Shown: positions 17,483 to 27,954, numbered from the stretch's first letter. The stretch: 64,000 nt of DNA from Thiotrichales bacterium (GCA_016745035.1 JADGDE010000002.1:327876-391875); one strand, 5' to 3'. The notes: generated by a model from the letters alone, not told the origin. Numbers and translations are program-made.

Positions 17483-18394
17483 CTAAAAGCGACGGTGAAT
17501 AATATAGTTGGCAAGCCAGTGTAGGGGCGTGACTTTGTCCGCGTCAAAATGCTTGAGGCTATCGAGGGCATCATTGACCAAATCAGCAGCGCGTATTTGC
17601 GCTTCTTTCAGCCCCAATAAAGCCGGATAAGTGGGTTTATTTAAGGCCTTATCTGCGCCTTGAGTTTTGCCCAGAGTGGCGGTATCAGCGGTCTCGTCTA
17701 AGACATCATCTTGAATTTGGAAAGCCAGGCCTATGCAATGGGCATAATGTAATAAGGCTTGTGTTTGTTCGGTGCTGATATGCTCGGCGGCATGAATGGC
17801 TAATTGCACTGAAGCACTGATCAGCGCCCCAGTTTTATGTAGGTGCATGTTTTCAAGTTCGGCTAAATTCAGTTGCTTGCCCACCGCAGCCATATCTAAG
17901 GCTTGTCCGCCAACCATACCGCGAGAACCAGCCGCACGAGCGAGGCTTTCGACCATTTTTAGGCGTTGTTCGGCACTTAAATCAGGGGCAGAACTCAACA
18001 CTTGAAAAGCTAAGGTTTGTAGGGCATCACCGACTAATACTGCCGTTGGCTCATCAAAGGCTTTATGGCATGTAGGCTGTCCACGTCGCAAATCATCGTC
18101 ATCCATGCAAGGTAAGTCATCATGGACTAAAGAATAAGCGTGGATTAATTCGAGCGCACAAGCAGGCGCATCTAAACGGGATACAGGAATATCGAGGGCT
18201 TTACCAGTTAGATAAACCAGCAAAGGGCGCAGGCGCTTACCGCCTTGCAAGACTGCATAACGCATCGCCTCATGCAAACGAAAAGGCAGGACATCTTTAG
18301 CCGTTAAACAGTCTTCAAGCTGTTTAGAAGCCCGCTGTTGATAGCTTTTAACATCCGCTTCAACAGCGCGTCCAAGACTCTCTTGAGCGTTCAT
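17483..18394 (-). CDS. ispA: Farnesyl diphosphate synthase
   Basis: Short-chain trans-prenyl transferase condensing IPP with DMAPP and GPP to make FPP for quinones, undecaprenyl phosphate and hopanoids. 303 residues. First aspartate-rich motif DDLPCMDDDDLRRG near residues 93-106 and second QIQDDVLD near 230; GGKRLRP near residue 52. The two residues between the DD pairs in the first motif are typical of bacterial FPP synthases. Usually found as xseB-ispA-dxs; here it is followed by suhB and preceded by rpmG, an unusual setting. Confidence 0.93.
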   Translation of the reverse strand: MNAQESLGRAVEADVKSYQQRASKQLEDCLTAKDVLPFRLHEAMRYAVLQGGKRLRPLLVYLTGKALDIPVSRLDAPACALELIHAYSLVHDDLPCMDDDDLRRGQPTCHKAFDEPTAVLVGDALQTLAFQVLSSAPDLSAEQRLKMVESLARAAGSRGMVGGQALDMAAVGKQLNLAELENMHLHKTGALISASVQLAIHAAEHISTEQTQALLHYAHCIGLAFQIQDDVLDETADTATLGKTQGADKALNKPTYPALLGLKEAQIRAADLVNDALDSLKHFDADKVTPLHWLANYIIHRRF

Positions 18395-18415
18395 CTGTCA
18401 ATTTGCCAAAGGCAA

Positions 18416-18571
18416 TTATTTGATTTTGGCTTCTTTATATTCAACGTGTTTACGAACAACCGGATCGTATTTTTTAAATACTAACTTACCTGTGGTGGTT
18501 CGTTTGTTTTTAGTCGTGGTATAAAAGTGACCGGTACCCGCACTTGAGACCAATTTGATTTTATCTCTCAT
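18416..18571 (-). CDS. rpmG: 50S ribosomal protein L33
   Basis: 51-residue large-subunit protein, starting [19 protein letters not shown] and ending YKEAKIK, the standard bacterial L33 pattern ([15 protein letters not shown]). It is the non-zinc (C-) form, lacking CxxC pairs. It follows rpmB by 12 bases in the usual rpmB-rpmG order. Confidence 0.95.
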   Translation of the reverse strand: MRDKIKLVSSAGTGHFYTTTKNKRTTTGKLVFKKYDPVVRKHVEYKEAKIK

Positions 18572-18583
18572 GATAAGCTCCGA

Positions 18584-18820
18584 TTAAACTTTTTCGCCAT
18601 TGGCACGTAAATCAGCTAACACAGCATCAATGCCGCGTTTATCGATAGTGCGCATAGCTTTAGCGGTTAGACGCAATTTAACCCAACGGTTTTCGCTGGC
18701 AACCCAGAAACGATGGGTATGTAAATTAGGTAAAAAACGACGACGGGTTTTGTTGTGCGCGTGGGAAACATTGTTTCCAGCCGTTGCACGCTTACCCGTT
18801 ACTTGGCAGACTCTAGACAT
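18584..18820 (-). CDS. rpmB: 50S ribosomal protein L28
   Basis: 78-residue large-subunit protein ([21 protein letters not shown]... RRRFLPNLH... [14 protein letters not shown]), normal length. First gene of rpmB-rpmG. The non-zinc form of L28 is typical of gammaproteobacteria. Start ATG at 18820; AT-rich upstream region probably holds the promoter. Confidence 0.96.
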   Translation of the reverse strand: MSRVCQVTGKRATAGNNVSHAHNKTRRRFLPNLHTHRFWVASENRWVKLRLTAKAMRTIDKRGIDAVLADLRANGEKV

Positions 18821-19026
18821 GGCTATAAATTCTCAACATAAAGCTGTAAAAACAAAAGCCGACCACTATATAAGATAATCAACAAGATGGCAAGCTTTAA
18901 CTTGTGTTTAATCAGGCTCATTTCCTATGAAGTAAATATCCTCTAAACTTATGGCGACGATCTTCTCCTCGTGGGGCTGTTAAATGTTCACCTCATTTTA
19001 AATTCATCGTTCATTACCCTTAGTTT

Positions 19027-19159
19027 ACTGATGTTACGCACTAAGCCAATTTTTGTCACAATACTGTGATTTTCCACCTGCCTAGTGATATTTAGCCGTG
19101 GAGCAATGGCGGTTTTTTTACCTTTTGGGGTAAAAAAGAAGCCTTTGCGTAACATCAGT
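19027..19159. repeat. Family A palindromic repeat, copy 2 (133 bp, inverted)
   Basis: Same length and ends as copy 1 but in the opposite orientation (left side reads CGCACTAAGCC, the right side of copy 1). Flanks TAGTT and TAGCT are similar though offset by one base. It occupies the middle of the gene-free stretch 18821-19508 between rpmB and the sensor kinase; the remainder is AT-rich and shows no gene or RNA I can name. Confidence 0.75.
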
Positions 19160-19508
19160 TAGCTTATTTCTTCATACTACACAAGCATAAGCCACCTGGT
19201 TTTGGGTAATTTTCATTATAAATAAACAACTTGTAAGAATTGTAAGCTGTTTTTTCTTATGTAACTCATTGAGTGTTTATTTTAGAGTTTTTAAATGAAA
19301 CAACCCTGTGATAATAGTGTGTATTGGTAGACAAACATAACTATTGCGGCATAATATGTGCGTGTACCTGTCTCAAATTGAAAACTAAGTTCACAGACCG
19401 CCGAAGGGAAATACGGCAAATCACTAGCTAAGCACTATATTCATTTAACAACAACAATGTGACTTGAGATAAGGGTAAAACTCCACCAAATTAGGGTTTA
19501 TCAGCACG

Positions 19509-21002
19509 ATGAACAAAGTACATGAAACAGTTGCTAAACGCACTGTCCTGCTGACTTTTGTTGGTTTCATACTCATTTTAGGCGTGTTAATTTCAGCAAT
19601 TACCGTCAGCCTAAATAGCTTTTGGCGTGAAAACCAACGTTTCGAGCAATTGTTCGATACCAATATGCAAAAATCTGAATATTTGCATATCATGCGCGAT
19701 GCGGCATGGGAACGGGTTATGCGCGTTTTTATGATCGAAAGACTGCGCAATAGTCTCGATGCCATCGACCAATGGGAAGCTTTTAATGCCAGTGCCAGCG
19801 ATTTTATGAGCGCGCGGGAAAAGCTCTTATTATTGCCCCTGACTGCCAAAGAAAAACTTACCCTAGAGCAACAACGCCAAGCCTTAAGTGTCGCTTATCA
19901 AACCTTTAACGAAGTGATTAGTGCTATTCACGAAGAAGATTACGCCTTAGCCGATGCCAAAATGGAACAAGTCGCAGAAACGGCTGAGTTGATTAAAAAC
20001 AGTCTGGACCAATTGATTCAAGTCAGTAAAAAACAAGCTTATATTGAACTCCAAGATGCCAAGACCGCCTATGTAGAAGCCCGCGACCATGTGTCTGTTT
20101 TGGCATTGATTGCCATTTTCATTTCTATCGCCGTTGGGGTTTTTATCGTTACCCGCATTCGTCTGCAACAACAATTACTCAGTTATGCCCTCGATAGTAT
20201 GCAGCAAAATATGGAACAGCTCAGCGATCGGGTATCGGCGCGAACTTTAGAACTCAAAGATGCGCGTGATGCCGCACTTAATGCCAGTCAAGTTAAATCG
20301 CGTTTTTTAGCCAATATGTCGCATGAATTGCGCACGCCGCTCAATGCTGTGATAGGTTACAGCGAAATGCTCAGCGAAGAAGCCGAGGCGCAAGGACAGT
20401 TTGAGACTTATCAAGACATCGAAAAAATCCATTCTGCGGGCAAATATCTCTTGGATTTAATCAACGATATTTTAGATATTTCCAAAATTGAAGCGGGGAA
20501 AATGGCTTTATACACCACCGAGTTTGAACTCAAACCCGTGATTGACGATGTGGTTAGTACGATTAAACCCTTGGTGCGCCGTAATCACAATCAATTCCAA
20601 GTTGATTTTGATAAAAACATTAAAAAAATCTACGCCGATCCAACCCGTGTGCGACAAATTTTGTTTAACTTGCTAAGTAATTCGGCAAAATTCACCGAAA
20701 AAGGTAAAGTTAGCTTAGAAGTCAAATCCTATCAAGACAATCAACAACGCCCTTGGCTACTGTATCGCATCGAAGATACCGGGATTGGTATTCCTAAAGA
20801 CAAACAAGACCAGCTTTTCAAGGCCTTTTCGCAAATTGATGATCACAACCTTACCCACAAATATGGTGGCACTGGTCTTGGCTTGGTGATTTGTTTGCAT
20901 TTTTGCAAAATGATGGGCGGCTATATCGAAGTCGATAGCGACACCGGACAAGGCAGTTGTTTTAGCGTTCATCTGCCACAGCATTGTGATGTCGTCGAAT
21001 AG
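19509..21002 (+). CDS. Membrane sensor histidine kinase (orphan)
   Basis: Autophosphorylating kinase of a two-component system, 497 residues. Membrane segments at about 12-34 and 195-215 flank a helical periplasmic sensor (four-helix-bundle-like, no recognised ligand motif). A coiled linker (about 215-262) leads to the HisKA domain with SHELRTPLNAVIGY (His near residue 272) and an HATPase_c domain with N-box LFNLLSNSAKFT, G1 EDTGIGIP and G2 GGTGLGLVI. No HAMP domain and no receiver domain are present. No response regulator is adjacent, so the partner is elsewhere. The gene is flanked by a mobile repeat upstream and by queA 62 bases downstream. Confidence 0.9.
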   Translation: MNKVHETVAKRTVLLTFVGFILILGVLISAITVSLNSFWRENQRFEQLFDTNMQKSEYLHIMRDAAWERVMRVFMIERLRNSLDAIDQWEAFNASASDFMSAREKLLLLPLTAKEKLTLEQQRQALSVAYQTFNEVISAIHEEDYALADAKMEQVAETAELIKNSLDQLIQVSKKQAYIELQDAKTAYVEARDHVSVLALIAIFISIAVGVFIVTRIRLQQQLLSYALDSMQQNMEQLSDRVSARTLELKDARDAALNASQVKSRFLANMSHELRTPLNAVIGYSEMLSEEAEAQGQFETYQDIEKIHSAGKYLLDLINDILDISKIEAGKMALYTTEFELKPVIDDVVSTIKPLVRRNHNQFQVDFDKNIKKIYADPTRVRQILFNLLSNSAKFTEKGKVSLEVKSYQDNQQRPWLLYRIEDTGIGIPKDKQDQLFKAFSQIDDHNLTHKYGGTGLGLVICLHFCKMMGGYIEVDSDTGQGSCFSVHLPQHCDVVE

Positions 21003-21064
21003 CTTGGCGCACAGTTCTATCTGCGCTATAGTGCGCCGTCACTGTCACTTGCCAACAATTCATT

Positions 21065-22081
21065 ATGCAAACCAAAGATTTTGATTATCATCTCCCTAAG
21101 CACCTGATCGCCCAACACCCACCCGAAAACCGAGGGCAAAGTCGCTTATTATGCGTAGACAAACACACAGGTGTATTAGCAGATAAACAATTTGCCGATT
21201 TTGTTGATTTGGTTAATGCCGATGATTTGCTGGTGTTTAATAATACCCGCGTTTTGCCCGCACGTTTATTTGGGCATAAAAGCAGCGGTGGACAGGTAGA
21301 ATTCATGCTCGAACGGGTGTTAGACCAGCGGCGGGTGCTGGCACAACTGCGGGTATCCAAAGCCCCGAAAGCGGGTAGCGTATTAGATTTTGCTGCCGCA
21401 GGCACAGCCGAAGTCTTAGGGCGCGAAGGGCGTTTTTTTGAATTACGTTTTGAAAAAGCGGTGGTTGAAATCTTGGAGCAACACGGCAAAATTCCCCTGC
21501 CACCTTATATCAAACGTGATACCGACAATGACGACTTAGAGCGCTATCAAACGGTTTATGCCCAAGTCCAAGGCGCGGTTGCCGCGCCTACCGCAGGTTT
21601 GCATTTTGATACAACACACTTAGAAGCGCTTAAAGCCAAAGGCGTAGCCCAAGCTTTCGTCACCTTGCATGTGGGCGCAGGCACATTTCAGCCTGTGCAA
21701 GTGGATGACTTAAGCCAGCATCAAATGCACGCCGAAAGCCTCGAAGTCTCGGCCGAGGTCTGTGAACAAATTGCCGCCACCAAAACGCGCGGCGGGCGGG
21801 TTATCGCTATTGGTACGACCACCGTGCGCGCCTTAGAAACGGCTGCCGCTGCCACAGGTAAACTCCAGCCCTACCAAGGCGATAGTCGTTTGTTTATCAC
21901 CCCCGGCTATGAGTTTAAAGTCATTGATGCCCTGCTGACCAATTTTCACTTACCCGAATCAACACTATTGATGCTGGTCTCAGCTTTAGCCAACCGCGAA
22001 CAAATGCTTAACGCTTACCAACACGCCATTGAAGCGGAATATCGCTTTTTTAGTTATGGCGATGCGATGTTTATTAACTGA
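21065..22081 (+). CDS. queA: S-adenosylmethionine:tRNA ribosyltransferase-isomerase
   Basis: Transfers and isomerises the ribosyl of SAM onto 7-aminomethyl-7-deazaguanine in tRNA, forming epoxyqueuosine. 338 residues, typical. Family signatures include FDYHLPKHLIAQHP at the start, FNNTRVLPARL near 60, AAPTAGLHF near 175 and NFHLPESTLLMLVSA near 300. tgt, yajC and secD, its common neighbours, are absent. The stop codon TGA (22079-22081) lies inside the end sequence of a family A repeat, so the last residues are shaped by the insertion. Confidence 0.95.
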   Translation: MQTKDFDYHLPKHLIAQHPPENRGQSRLLCVDKHTGVLADKQFADFVDLVNADDLLVFNNTRVLPARLFGHKSSGGQVEFMLERVLDQRRVLAQLRVSKAPKAGSVLDFAAAGTAEVLGREGRFFELRFEKAVVEILEQHGKIPLPPYIKRDTDNDDLERYQTVYAQVQGAVAAPTAGLHFDTTHLEALKAKGVAQAFVTLHVGAGTFQPVQVDDLSQHQMHAESLEVSAEVCEQIAATKTRGGRVIAIGTTTVRALETAAAATGKLQPYQGDSRLFITPGYEFKVIDALLTNFHLPESTLLMLVSALANREQMLNAYQHAIEAEYRFFSYGDAMFIN

Positions 22082-22090
22082 TGTTACGCA
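22077..22090. repeat. Solo end of family A repeat at the queA stop codon
   Basis: ACTGATGTTACGCA is identical to the left terminus of the other copies and contains the queA stop TGA. No matching right end is found before clpB, so it is a remnant or a deleted copy. Confidence 0.55.
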
Positions 22091-22292
22091 ATGCGATTAG
22101 AACCCATATTTTAATTCCTTATGCAATAACAAATAAATGATAAGCCTAAAAAACCCAATCCCCTATGGATTAAAAGTCTATATTTCAAGTCCTTGTTTTC
22201 AAAAACTTAAGCCCTAATTTGATGTCAATGACACACATTTGGCAGGGATAAACTGCAAGAAGAACAGGTATCCCGCCTAGAGGACAAGTATT

Positions 22293-24860
22293 ATGAATAT
22301 GGACAAATTAACCACAAAATTTCACCAAGCTTTATCTGATGCGCAAAGTCTTGCTGTTGGTAAAGATCATCAATTTATTGAGCCGGTGCATTTGCTCAAC
22401 AGCTTATTAGCACAAGCCGATGGCAATATTCGCCCACTGCTGTTGCAAACGGGGGCAAATGTCGGCGGCTTGCAACAATACTTAAGCCAAGCATTAAGCA
22501 AGTTCCCCAGCGTTTCTGGCGAGGTGGATGTGCAGGTCAGTCAACACTTGGGGCGCTTGCTCAACCAAACCGATAAACTGGCACAACAGCGCGGCGATGC
22601 CTATATCTCCAGCGAACTCTTTGTGCTCGCTTGCTGTGAAGACAGGCAGTTGAAAAACACTTTGCAACAATTCGGTATTGATAGCAAAACCCTCAGCGCT
22701 ACCATTGATAAACTTCGGGGTGGGGATTCGGTACAAGACCAAAATGCTGAGGATCAACAACGGGCGCTGGCAAAGTACACCATCGATCTCACCGAGCGCG
22801 CTCAGCAAGGCAAACTGGATCCGGTGATTGGACGTGATGAAGAAATCCGCCGTACCATTCAAGTCTTACAACGGCGCACCAAAAATAACCCCGTCCTCAT
22901 TGGCGAGCCGGGCGTGGGGAAAACTGCGATTGTCGAAGGACTAGCCCAGCGCGTCCTTAACGGCGAAGTCCCCGAAGGGCTGAAAAACAAGCGCGTGTTG
23001 ACTTTGGACATGGGTTCACTGATTGCGGGGGCAAAATTTCGCGGCGAATTTGAAGAGCGCTTAAAAGCGGTGTTAAAAGAGTTGTCACAACAAGAAGGGC
23101 AAATCATCCTCTTTATTGATGAATTGCATACCATGGTTGGCGCAGGCAAAGCCGAAGGGGCGATGGATGCCGGGAATATGCTCAAGCCTGCACTGGCTCG
23201 CGGGGAGCTGCATTGTGTTGGTGCGACAACGCTGGACGAATACCGCCAATACATCGAAAAAGATGCCGCCCTTGAGCGACGTTTTCAAAAAGTCTTGGTC
23301 ACCGAACCCAATACCAGCGATACCATTGCCATCTTACGCGGGCTCAAAGAACGCTACGAAGTCCATCATGGGGTCGATGTCACCGACCCGGCGATTGTGG
23401 CAGCCGCTGAGTTGTCACAGCGCTACATCACCGACCGCCAATTACCGGATAAAGCCATTGACCTTATTGACGAGGCGGCGAGCCGGATTCGGATGGAAAT
23501 CGACTCCAAGCCCGAGCGCATGGACAGACTGGATCGGCGGGTGATTCAGCTTAAAATCGAGCGTGAAGCACTGAAAAAAGAAAAAGATAAACTCTCAAAA
23601 CAGCGTTTAGAAAAACTCGATGCCGAAATTGCCGATTTATCCAAGCAATACGCTGATTTAGAAGAGGTGTGGAAAAAGGAAAAATCCGCCGTCCACGGCA
23701 GCCAAGACACCAAAGAGGCCTTGGAAAAAGCCCGCTTGGATGCCGAGGCAGCGCAGCGCGATGGCGATTTAGCCCGCGCCTCAGAGCTGCAATACAGCGT
23801 GATTCCTGAACTAGAAAAACGCCTCAGCGACATCTCGGAGACCGATAGCGAAAACTTTACCCTGTTGCGCAATAAAGTCACCGAAGCCGAGATTGCTGAA
23901 GTGGTCTCGCATTGGACAGGGATTCCGGTGAGCAAAATGCTCGAAGGCGAGCGCGATAAACTTTTACGGATGGAAGAGGGCTTACACCAGCAAGTGATTG
24001 GGCAAAATGAAGCCGTGCGTGCGGTTGCTGACGCGATTCGCCGCTCGCGGGCGGGTTTGTCTGACCCTAACCGCCCCAATGGTTCGTTTTTATTCATGGG
24101 GCCAACAGGCATCGGTAAAACCGAACTGACCAAGGCGCTGGCTAATTTCTTATTTGACAGCACCGAGGCGATGGTGCGCTTGGATATGTCCGAATTCATG
24201 GAAAAACACGCGGTCTCGCGCCTCGTTGGTGCGCCTCCGGGCTATGTCGGCTATGAAGAAGGCGGCTATCTCACCGAAGCGGTGCGGCGCAAACCTTATT
24301 CGGTGGTCTTACTCGATGAGGTCGAAAAAGCCCATCCTGATGTGTTTAATATTTTGCTGCAAGTCTTGGACGATGGACGCTTAACCGATGGGCAAGGGCG
24401 CACGGTCGATTTTCGTAACACCGTGATTGTGATGACTTCCAACCTCGGCTCGGATTTGATTCAAAACATGGCAACCGAGCAATATAGTGATATGAAGCAA
24501 ATGTTAATGGATTTGGTCGGCAAACACTTCCGTCCCGAATTCGTTAATCGTATCGACGATATGGTGGTATTTCATCCCTTGGAAAAAGACCATATTCGTG
24601 ATATTGCCCGCTTACAAATCGACTTGTTGCGTCAGCGCTTGCAAGCGCAGCATTTAGAATTGCAAATCAGCGATGATGCTTTGGATTACCTCGGCGAAGC
24701 AGGCTACGATCCGGTTTATGGCGCGCGCCCGCTTAAACGTGTGATTCAACAGCAGGTTGAAAACCCGCTTGCTCAAGCCTTGTTAGCCGGACGCTTCCAT
24801 ACTGGTGAGCAGATTTTAATGGATTATCACGAAGGAGATACCCAGCTCCAGATTAATTAG
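22293..24860 (+). CDS. clpB: ATP-dependent disaggregase ClpB
   Basis: Hexameric AAA+ chaperone that, with DnaK, extracts proteins from aggregates. 855 residues. N-domain at 1-145; NBD1 with Walker [10 protein letters not shown] near 205 and Walker B near 277; the coiled-coil middle domain at about 410-520; NBD2 with Walker [10 protein letters not shown] near 605 and the sensor region at the C-terminus ([18 protein letters not shown]). ATG at 22293 and 22299 are both possible starts. An ordinary heat-shock gene; no sigma-32 promoter could be identified with confidence. Confidence 0.97.
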   Translation: MNMDKLTTKFHQALSDAQSLAVGKDHQFIEPVHLLNSLLAQADGNIRPLLLQTGANVGGLQQYLSQALSKFPSVSGEVDVQVSQHLGRLLNQTDKLAQQRGDAYISSELFVLACCEDRQLKNTLQQFGIDSKTLSATIDKLRGGDSVQDQNAEDQQRALAKYTIDLTERAQQGKLDPVIGRDEEIRRTIQVLQRRTKNNPVLIGEPGVGKTAIVEGLAQRVLNGEVPEGLKNKRVLTLDMGSLIAGAKFRGEFEERLKAVLKELSQQEGQIILFIDELHTMVGAGKAEGAMDAGNMLKPALARGELHCVGATTLDEYRQYIEKDAALERRFQKVLVTEPNTSDTIAILRGLKERYEVHHGVDVTDPAIVAAAELSQRYITDRQLPDKAIDLIDEAASRIRMEIDSKPERMDRLDRRVIQLKIEREALKKEKDKLSKQRLEKLDAEIADLSKQYADLEEVWKKEKSAVHGSQDTKEALEKARLDAEAAQRDGDLARASELQYSVIPELEKRLSDISETDSENFTLLRNKVTEAEIAEVVSHWTGIPVSKMLEGERDKLLRMEEGLHQQVIGQNEAVRAVADAIRRSRAGLSDPNRPNGSFLFMGPTGIGKTELTKALANFLFDSTEAMVRLDMSEFMEKHAVSRLVGAPPGYVGYEEGGYLTEAVRRKPYSVVLLDEVEKAHPDVFNILLQVLDDGRLTDGQGRTVDFRNTVIVMTSNLGSDLIQNMATEQYSDMKQMLMDLVGKHFRPEFVNRIDDMVVFHPLEKDHIRDIARLQIDLLRQRLQAQHLELQISDDALDYLGEAGYDPVYGARPLKRVIQQQVENPLAQALLAGRFHTGEQILMDYHEGDTQLQIN

Positions 24861-24874
24861 CACTTTTTTGATTT

Positions 24875-24908
24875 CTGTATAACATCTCATCTTTGGATGT
24901 TATACAGT
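24875..24908. repeat. Inverted repeat downstream of clpB
   Basis: CTGTATAACATC at 24875 pairs with GATGTTTATACAG ending 24908, with one bulged base. It may act as the clpB transcript end, but no U-run follows on the + strand. Confidence 0.4.
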
Positions 24909-24939
24909 CAAAAAACACCATAGCCACTTTATTAATCAG

Positions 24940-25070
24940 CTGATGTTACGCAAAGGCTTCTCAATACCTCAAAAGGTAAAAAAACCGCCATTGCTCCACG
25001 ACCAAACACCACTATGCAGGTGGAAAACCATAATAGTGGGACAAAAACAGGCTTAGTGCGTAACATCAGT
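24940..25070. repeat. Family A palindromic repeat, copy 3 (131 bp)
   Basis: Ends CTGATGTTACGC and GCGTAACATCAGT, flanked by TAATC on both sides (24934-24938 and 25071-25075, one extra base on the left). Its last base is also part of the TAA stop codon of the neighbouring minus-strand gene. Confidence 0.78.
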
Positions 25071-26269
25071 TAATCGGGTAAATTTAACTGTTCTAATTGT
25101 TTGATTAAATCAATCACATATGCTTCGGGAGTAAATTTTTGTAAAGCTTTCTCCTGCCCCCGATTTGCCATTTGCTGTAGTGTATCTTCATCTTTTAAAT
25201 GTGTTCGTATTTTATCGACTAATTGCTCTGTGCGCTGGGCATAATTGAGATTAGAATTCGCTAAAATAACTTCATCGCTACTGACTTGATGCTCGATAAA
25301 AGGACTCGTTGAGGTTGCAGGCACAGCACCATTTAATAAAGCCTGTGGAATGCGCTCAGAAAAAAATGATAGACCATTTTGATAGGTATTGCTGATGACA
25401 ATTTTAGCATCCGTATTCAGCATTTCATAAGCTTGATAAGGAATGGCAGCATGAATATGGAGTTGTTTATGATGCCCATATTTAGCTTTTACTTCGGCTG
25501 AATTGGTATAGATATGTGCTGCTACTTTTTGCCGTAATAATGCTGTTAATAATTGCTGCTGAAGCGTTTGGCGTTGGTATTTGTCTAAAAAATGATAGAG
25601 CTGGCGCAAAGCGTTTAGACCTCGTGGCACATCATCCAATGAAATGGGCGTAAGTTTTAATAAAGCCTCTAAATTTTGTCGTAAAAATTCATCGAATAAA
25701 TAGACAGATTGATTTTGTCTTAAATGCTGCGCCAATGCATGGAAAGCTTGGCTTAATTCGGGAAATTGTTGCTTGTAATCGGCTAGAACTTTTGCCGGCG
25801 GAGTCATTGAGCTTGCCCACAAAACAGAGATGGGACGTTCTGTTATCGGTTTGATGTTTTTGCTCACCTGAAAACCTGTGGCAGGAAAAATTAAGGCATG
25901 ATGGGGTGGAGTAGTTTTATTTTGCCAATGTAAACTATTGAGCCAACTATTATCTAATAGCTCTGGAATCACGTTTTTAGGAGATTGACCCACAGGAAAA
26001 TAATAATAAGGATGATCGGCCAAGCTATTAATCACATAACAAGTTTGCAGAGCAGTTTTTTCTAAAAATACGGTTTCATTTTTGATATTTCCTAGTAGGT
26101 ATGCCAGTTTTTTATAATTGGGATCTTTAAAATCCAACCACTTATTCTGATCAAAAAATATTTTATGCCCTTGTTTTTCAAATGCTTTGCAAAAACGCTT
26201 ATCCGTTAAACCAAAAACATCATAAGCTGAAGAAATGGGTTTGAAAAAAACAGCGATTTTCAGGGGCAT
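25070..26269 (-). CDS. Glycosyltransferase-like protein (GT-B, group 1 type)
   Basis: 399 residues, probably a cytoplasmic sugar transferase. The C-terminal part carries the pattern SERIPQALLNGAVPATS followed by acidic and turn residues, resembling the nucleotide-sugar-binding lobe of group 1 glycosyltransferases (PF13524-like, CgeB-like). The N-terminal half is an unrecognised alpha/beta region beginning LKIAVFFKPIS. It is AT-richer than the core genes, stands alone and lies at the border of the accessory region. No acceptor or sugar can be inferred. The stop codon shares a base with a family A repeat. Confidence 0.5.
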   Translation of the reverse strand: MPLKIAVFFKPISSAYDVFGLTDKRFCKAFEKQGHKIFFDQNKWLDFKDPNYKKLAYLLGNIKNETVFLEKTALQTCYVINSLADHPYYYFPVGQSPKNVIPELLDNSWLNSLHWQNKTTPPHHALIFPATGFQVSKNIKPITERPISVLWASSMTPPAKVLADYKQQFPELSQAFHALAQHLRQNQSVYLFDEFLRQNLEALLKLTPISLDDVPRGLNALRQLYHFLDKYQRQTLQQQLLTALLRQKVAAHIYTNSAEVKAKYGHHKQLHIHAAIPYQAYEMLNTDAKIVISNTYQNGLSFFSERIPQALLNGAVPATSTSPFIEHQVSSDEVILANSNLNYAQRTEQLVDKIRTHLKDEDTLQQMANRGQEKALQKFTPEAYVIDLIKQLEQLNLPD

Positions 26270-26558
26270 TGTTTTATATTCCTTTATTTATTTTATTTAT
26301 CGCGACAGGCTTTGTGAATAAAAAAATTGAGAATTTATGCGAAGTTTCATAGCCTTGTCAAGATTACAAACTTCAGTTAGATTCAGCGAATGCCAATCAC
26401 CGTGATTAGCTGTCCAGAGCAGCATTGGTTCGTGCCTAGAAAATAGTGATAATACGAAGGGATGTTATGATACTAAATCGTTTTTATATAAAAAATATTT
26501 GGTATCAAATTGGTTTTACTCAACTGAGTATAATATATACTTTTTAAGGAGTCTCAAA

Positions 26559-27269
26559 TTGTTTAGAAAATCTGCTTATATTTATGATGAGCTATATAGC
26601 TTTTTAGATTACACCGCCGCATCTAATAAAGTACATGAATTAATCCAAAAACATCAGCCTGAGGCGAAGAATTTATTAGATGTGGCTTGTGGCTCAGGAA
26701 AATGTGTTGGACTTTTAGAACAACATTACCAAGCTCAAGGTTTAGATATTAGCCCTGAATTAGTTGATTTTGCCCAAACGCAATACCCTGACCTAAAGTT
26801 TCATCAAGGCGATATGCTCAATTTTAATTTAGATGAAAAATTTGATGTGATTACGTGTCTTTTTTGCTCTATTGCCTATACCAAAACCCTTGAAAATATA
26901 ACCACCGCTATCGCTTGTATGGCTCAGCATTTACAGCCAGGCGGTCTATTAATGGTTGAGCCTTGGGTAAACCCTGATAATTATTGGGAAAATAAAGTCA
27001 ACGCAGATTTTGTTAATAAACCCGAATTAAAAATCGTTAGAATGCATACCTATGCTCGTGAGGGAAATGTTTCGGTATTGGATTACCATTATATGGTAGG
27101 CACACCGGATGGTATCGAATCTTTTACTGAACGCACAGAATTAGGCTTATTTACGCAACAAGAATATCTCACCGCCTTTGAAAAAGCCGGTTTAGAAACA
27201 AGTTTTTATGATATAGCACTGTTTCCAAAGCATAAATATGGTGTTTATATGGGTGTCAAAAAAGACTAA
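26559..27269 (+). CDS. Class I SAM-dependent methyltransferase
   Basis: 236 residues from TTG 26559, chosen because AAGGAG lies seven bases upstream and homology begins at FRKSAYIYDELY; the frame is open further upstream but the extra residues look non-coding. The SAM-binding motif I is LLDVACGSGKCVG near residue 47, with motif II acidic GLDIS, GDMLNF and motif post-I LQPGGLLMVEPW. The overall pattern resembles small-molecule methyltransferases found in sugar or antibiotic pathways. The substrate is unknown. TATAAT at 26529 could be its -10 box. The stop is followed immediately by an AGAGCCGTAGC repeat. Confidence 0.78.
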   Translation: MFRKSAYIYDELYSFLDYTAASNKVHELIQKHQPEAKNLLDVACGSGKCVGLLEQHYQAQGLDISPELVDFAQTQYPDLKFHQGDMLNFNLDEKFDVITCLFCSIAYTKTLENITTAIACMAQHLQPGGLLMVEPWVNPDNYWENKVNADFVNKPELKIVRMHTYAREGNVSVLDYHYMVGTPDGIESFTERTELGLFTQQEYLTAFEKAGLETSFYDIALFPKHKYGVYMGVKKD

Positions 27270-27312
27270 GAGCCGTAGCAGTGTTAAGTTGAGCCGTAGC
27301 GGCTCTACGGTT
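27269..27312. repeat. AGAGCCGTAGC stem-loop repeat, copy 1
   Basis: AGAGCCGTAGCAGTG followed by a second GAGCCGTAGCGGCTC hairpin. The same unit occurs at 33461-33489. Likely a REP-type or terminator stem after the methyltransferase gene. The 230 bases that follow hold only an unconvincing short open frame. Confidence 0.5.
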
Positions 27313-27545
27313 CAGTTGTTTCGTATTGCCTTTTGCATTTGTGGCAGTAATTTTATTGTAGTTCATCCAATAATCATCAAACCATGGTTCTCCTAGTTTG
27401 TTGCTCACAATAGATTGTTTTTTATCGGTATTATCTAAATAAAAAGACTTTCTAAAATAAAAGGGTTCAGCAAAACTATAAAGGAGAATTTTAATCATTA
27501 ATAAACCCTTTTCTAGCTTTTGGCGCTTAGAACATCAAATGTCTA

Positions 27546-27881
27546 CTACTTTTTTCGACGTGGAGTCAATGGTTGTGTGGTAGGTTGGTAAGCTTTTAAA
27601 CCCGCATCCCCTGTCAAAATTTCTACTTCAAAGCGCATTTGGGCGTAATATTCGGTAACATGTTTGATTATAGCCAGCTCTTGGGCGGCTAACGGTGGCC
27701 ATTCTTGTATCAATGTTTCTAAGGACTCCTTTTTACACAGCAAATTTGAAAAGGCAGCCCAAGGACTTTGAGCATCTTTGGCTAGTTTGAGCATGTCCAT
27801 CAATTGCGTTGCTAATTCAAAACGCTGAGATTTGGCTTGAGCAATGTGGTTGCCCGTTTCTATTAAGCTGGCTAAGGGCAA
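27546..27881 (-). CDS. Short hypothetical protein, probably 5'-truncated
   Basis: Not firmly recognised. From TTG 27881 it codes for 111 residues; the frame stays open upstream for about 12 more codons (reading EGTTFILP) to a stop at 27917, with no usable start. The segment TTFILPLASLIETGNHIAQ has the look of a conserved core of a longer protein, possibly a PIN-like or effector domain, so the original N-terminus seems lost. It is helical throughout, ending with a basic tail (TPRRKK). It lies downstream of the TPR membrane gene on the same strand. Either a degenerated gene or a small partner of the CHAT pair. Confidence 0.4.
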   Translation of the reverse strand: MPLASLIETGNHIAQAKSQRFELATQLMDMLKLAKDAQSPWAAFSNLLCKKESLETLIQEWPPLAAQELAIIKHVTEYYAQMRFEVEILTGDAGLKAYQPTTQPLTPRRKK

Positions 27882-27954
27882 AATGAAGGTTGTGCCTTCG
27901 TTGTTGCTCTTGTTTTAACAGTAATACATTCCGACTTCTTTTCGGTAAGCTGTC

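Noticed and set aside
19300..19508. Possible c-di-GMP or other riboswitch in front of the sensor kinase
   Set aside because: A GCCG...CGGC hairpin is present near 19400, but the conserved core of any riboswitch class I know is absent.
27256..27498. 80-codon open frame on the minus strand between the methyltransferase and the truncated gene
   Set aside because: It runs antisense over the end of the methyltransferase and through the GAGCCGTAGC repeat, has no ribosome site and looks like random AT-rich translation.
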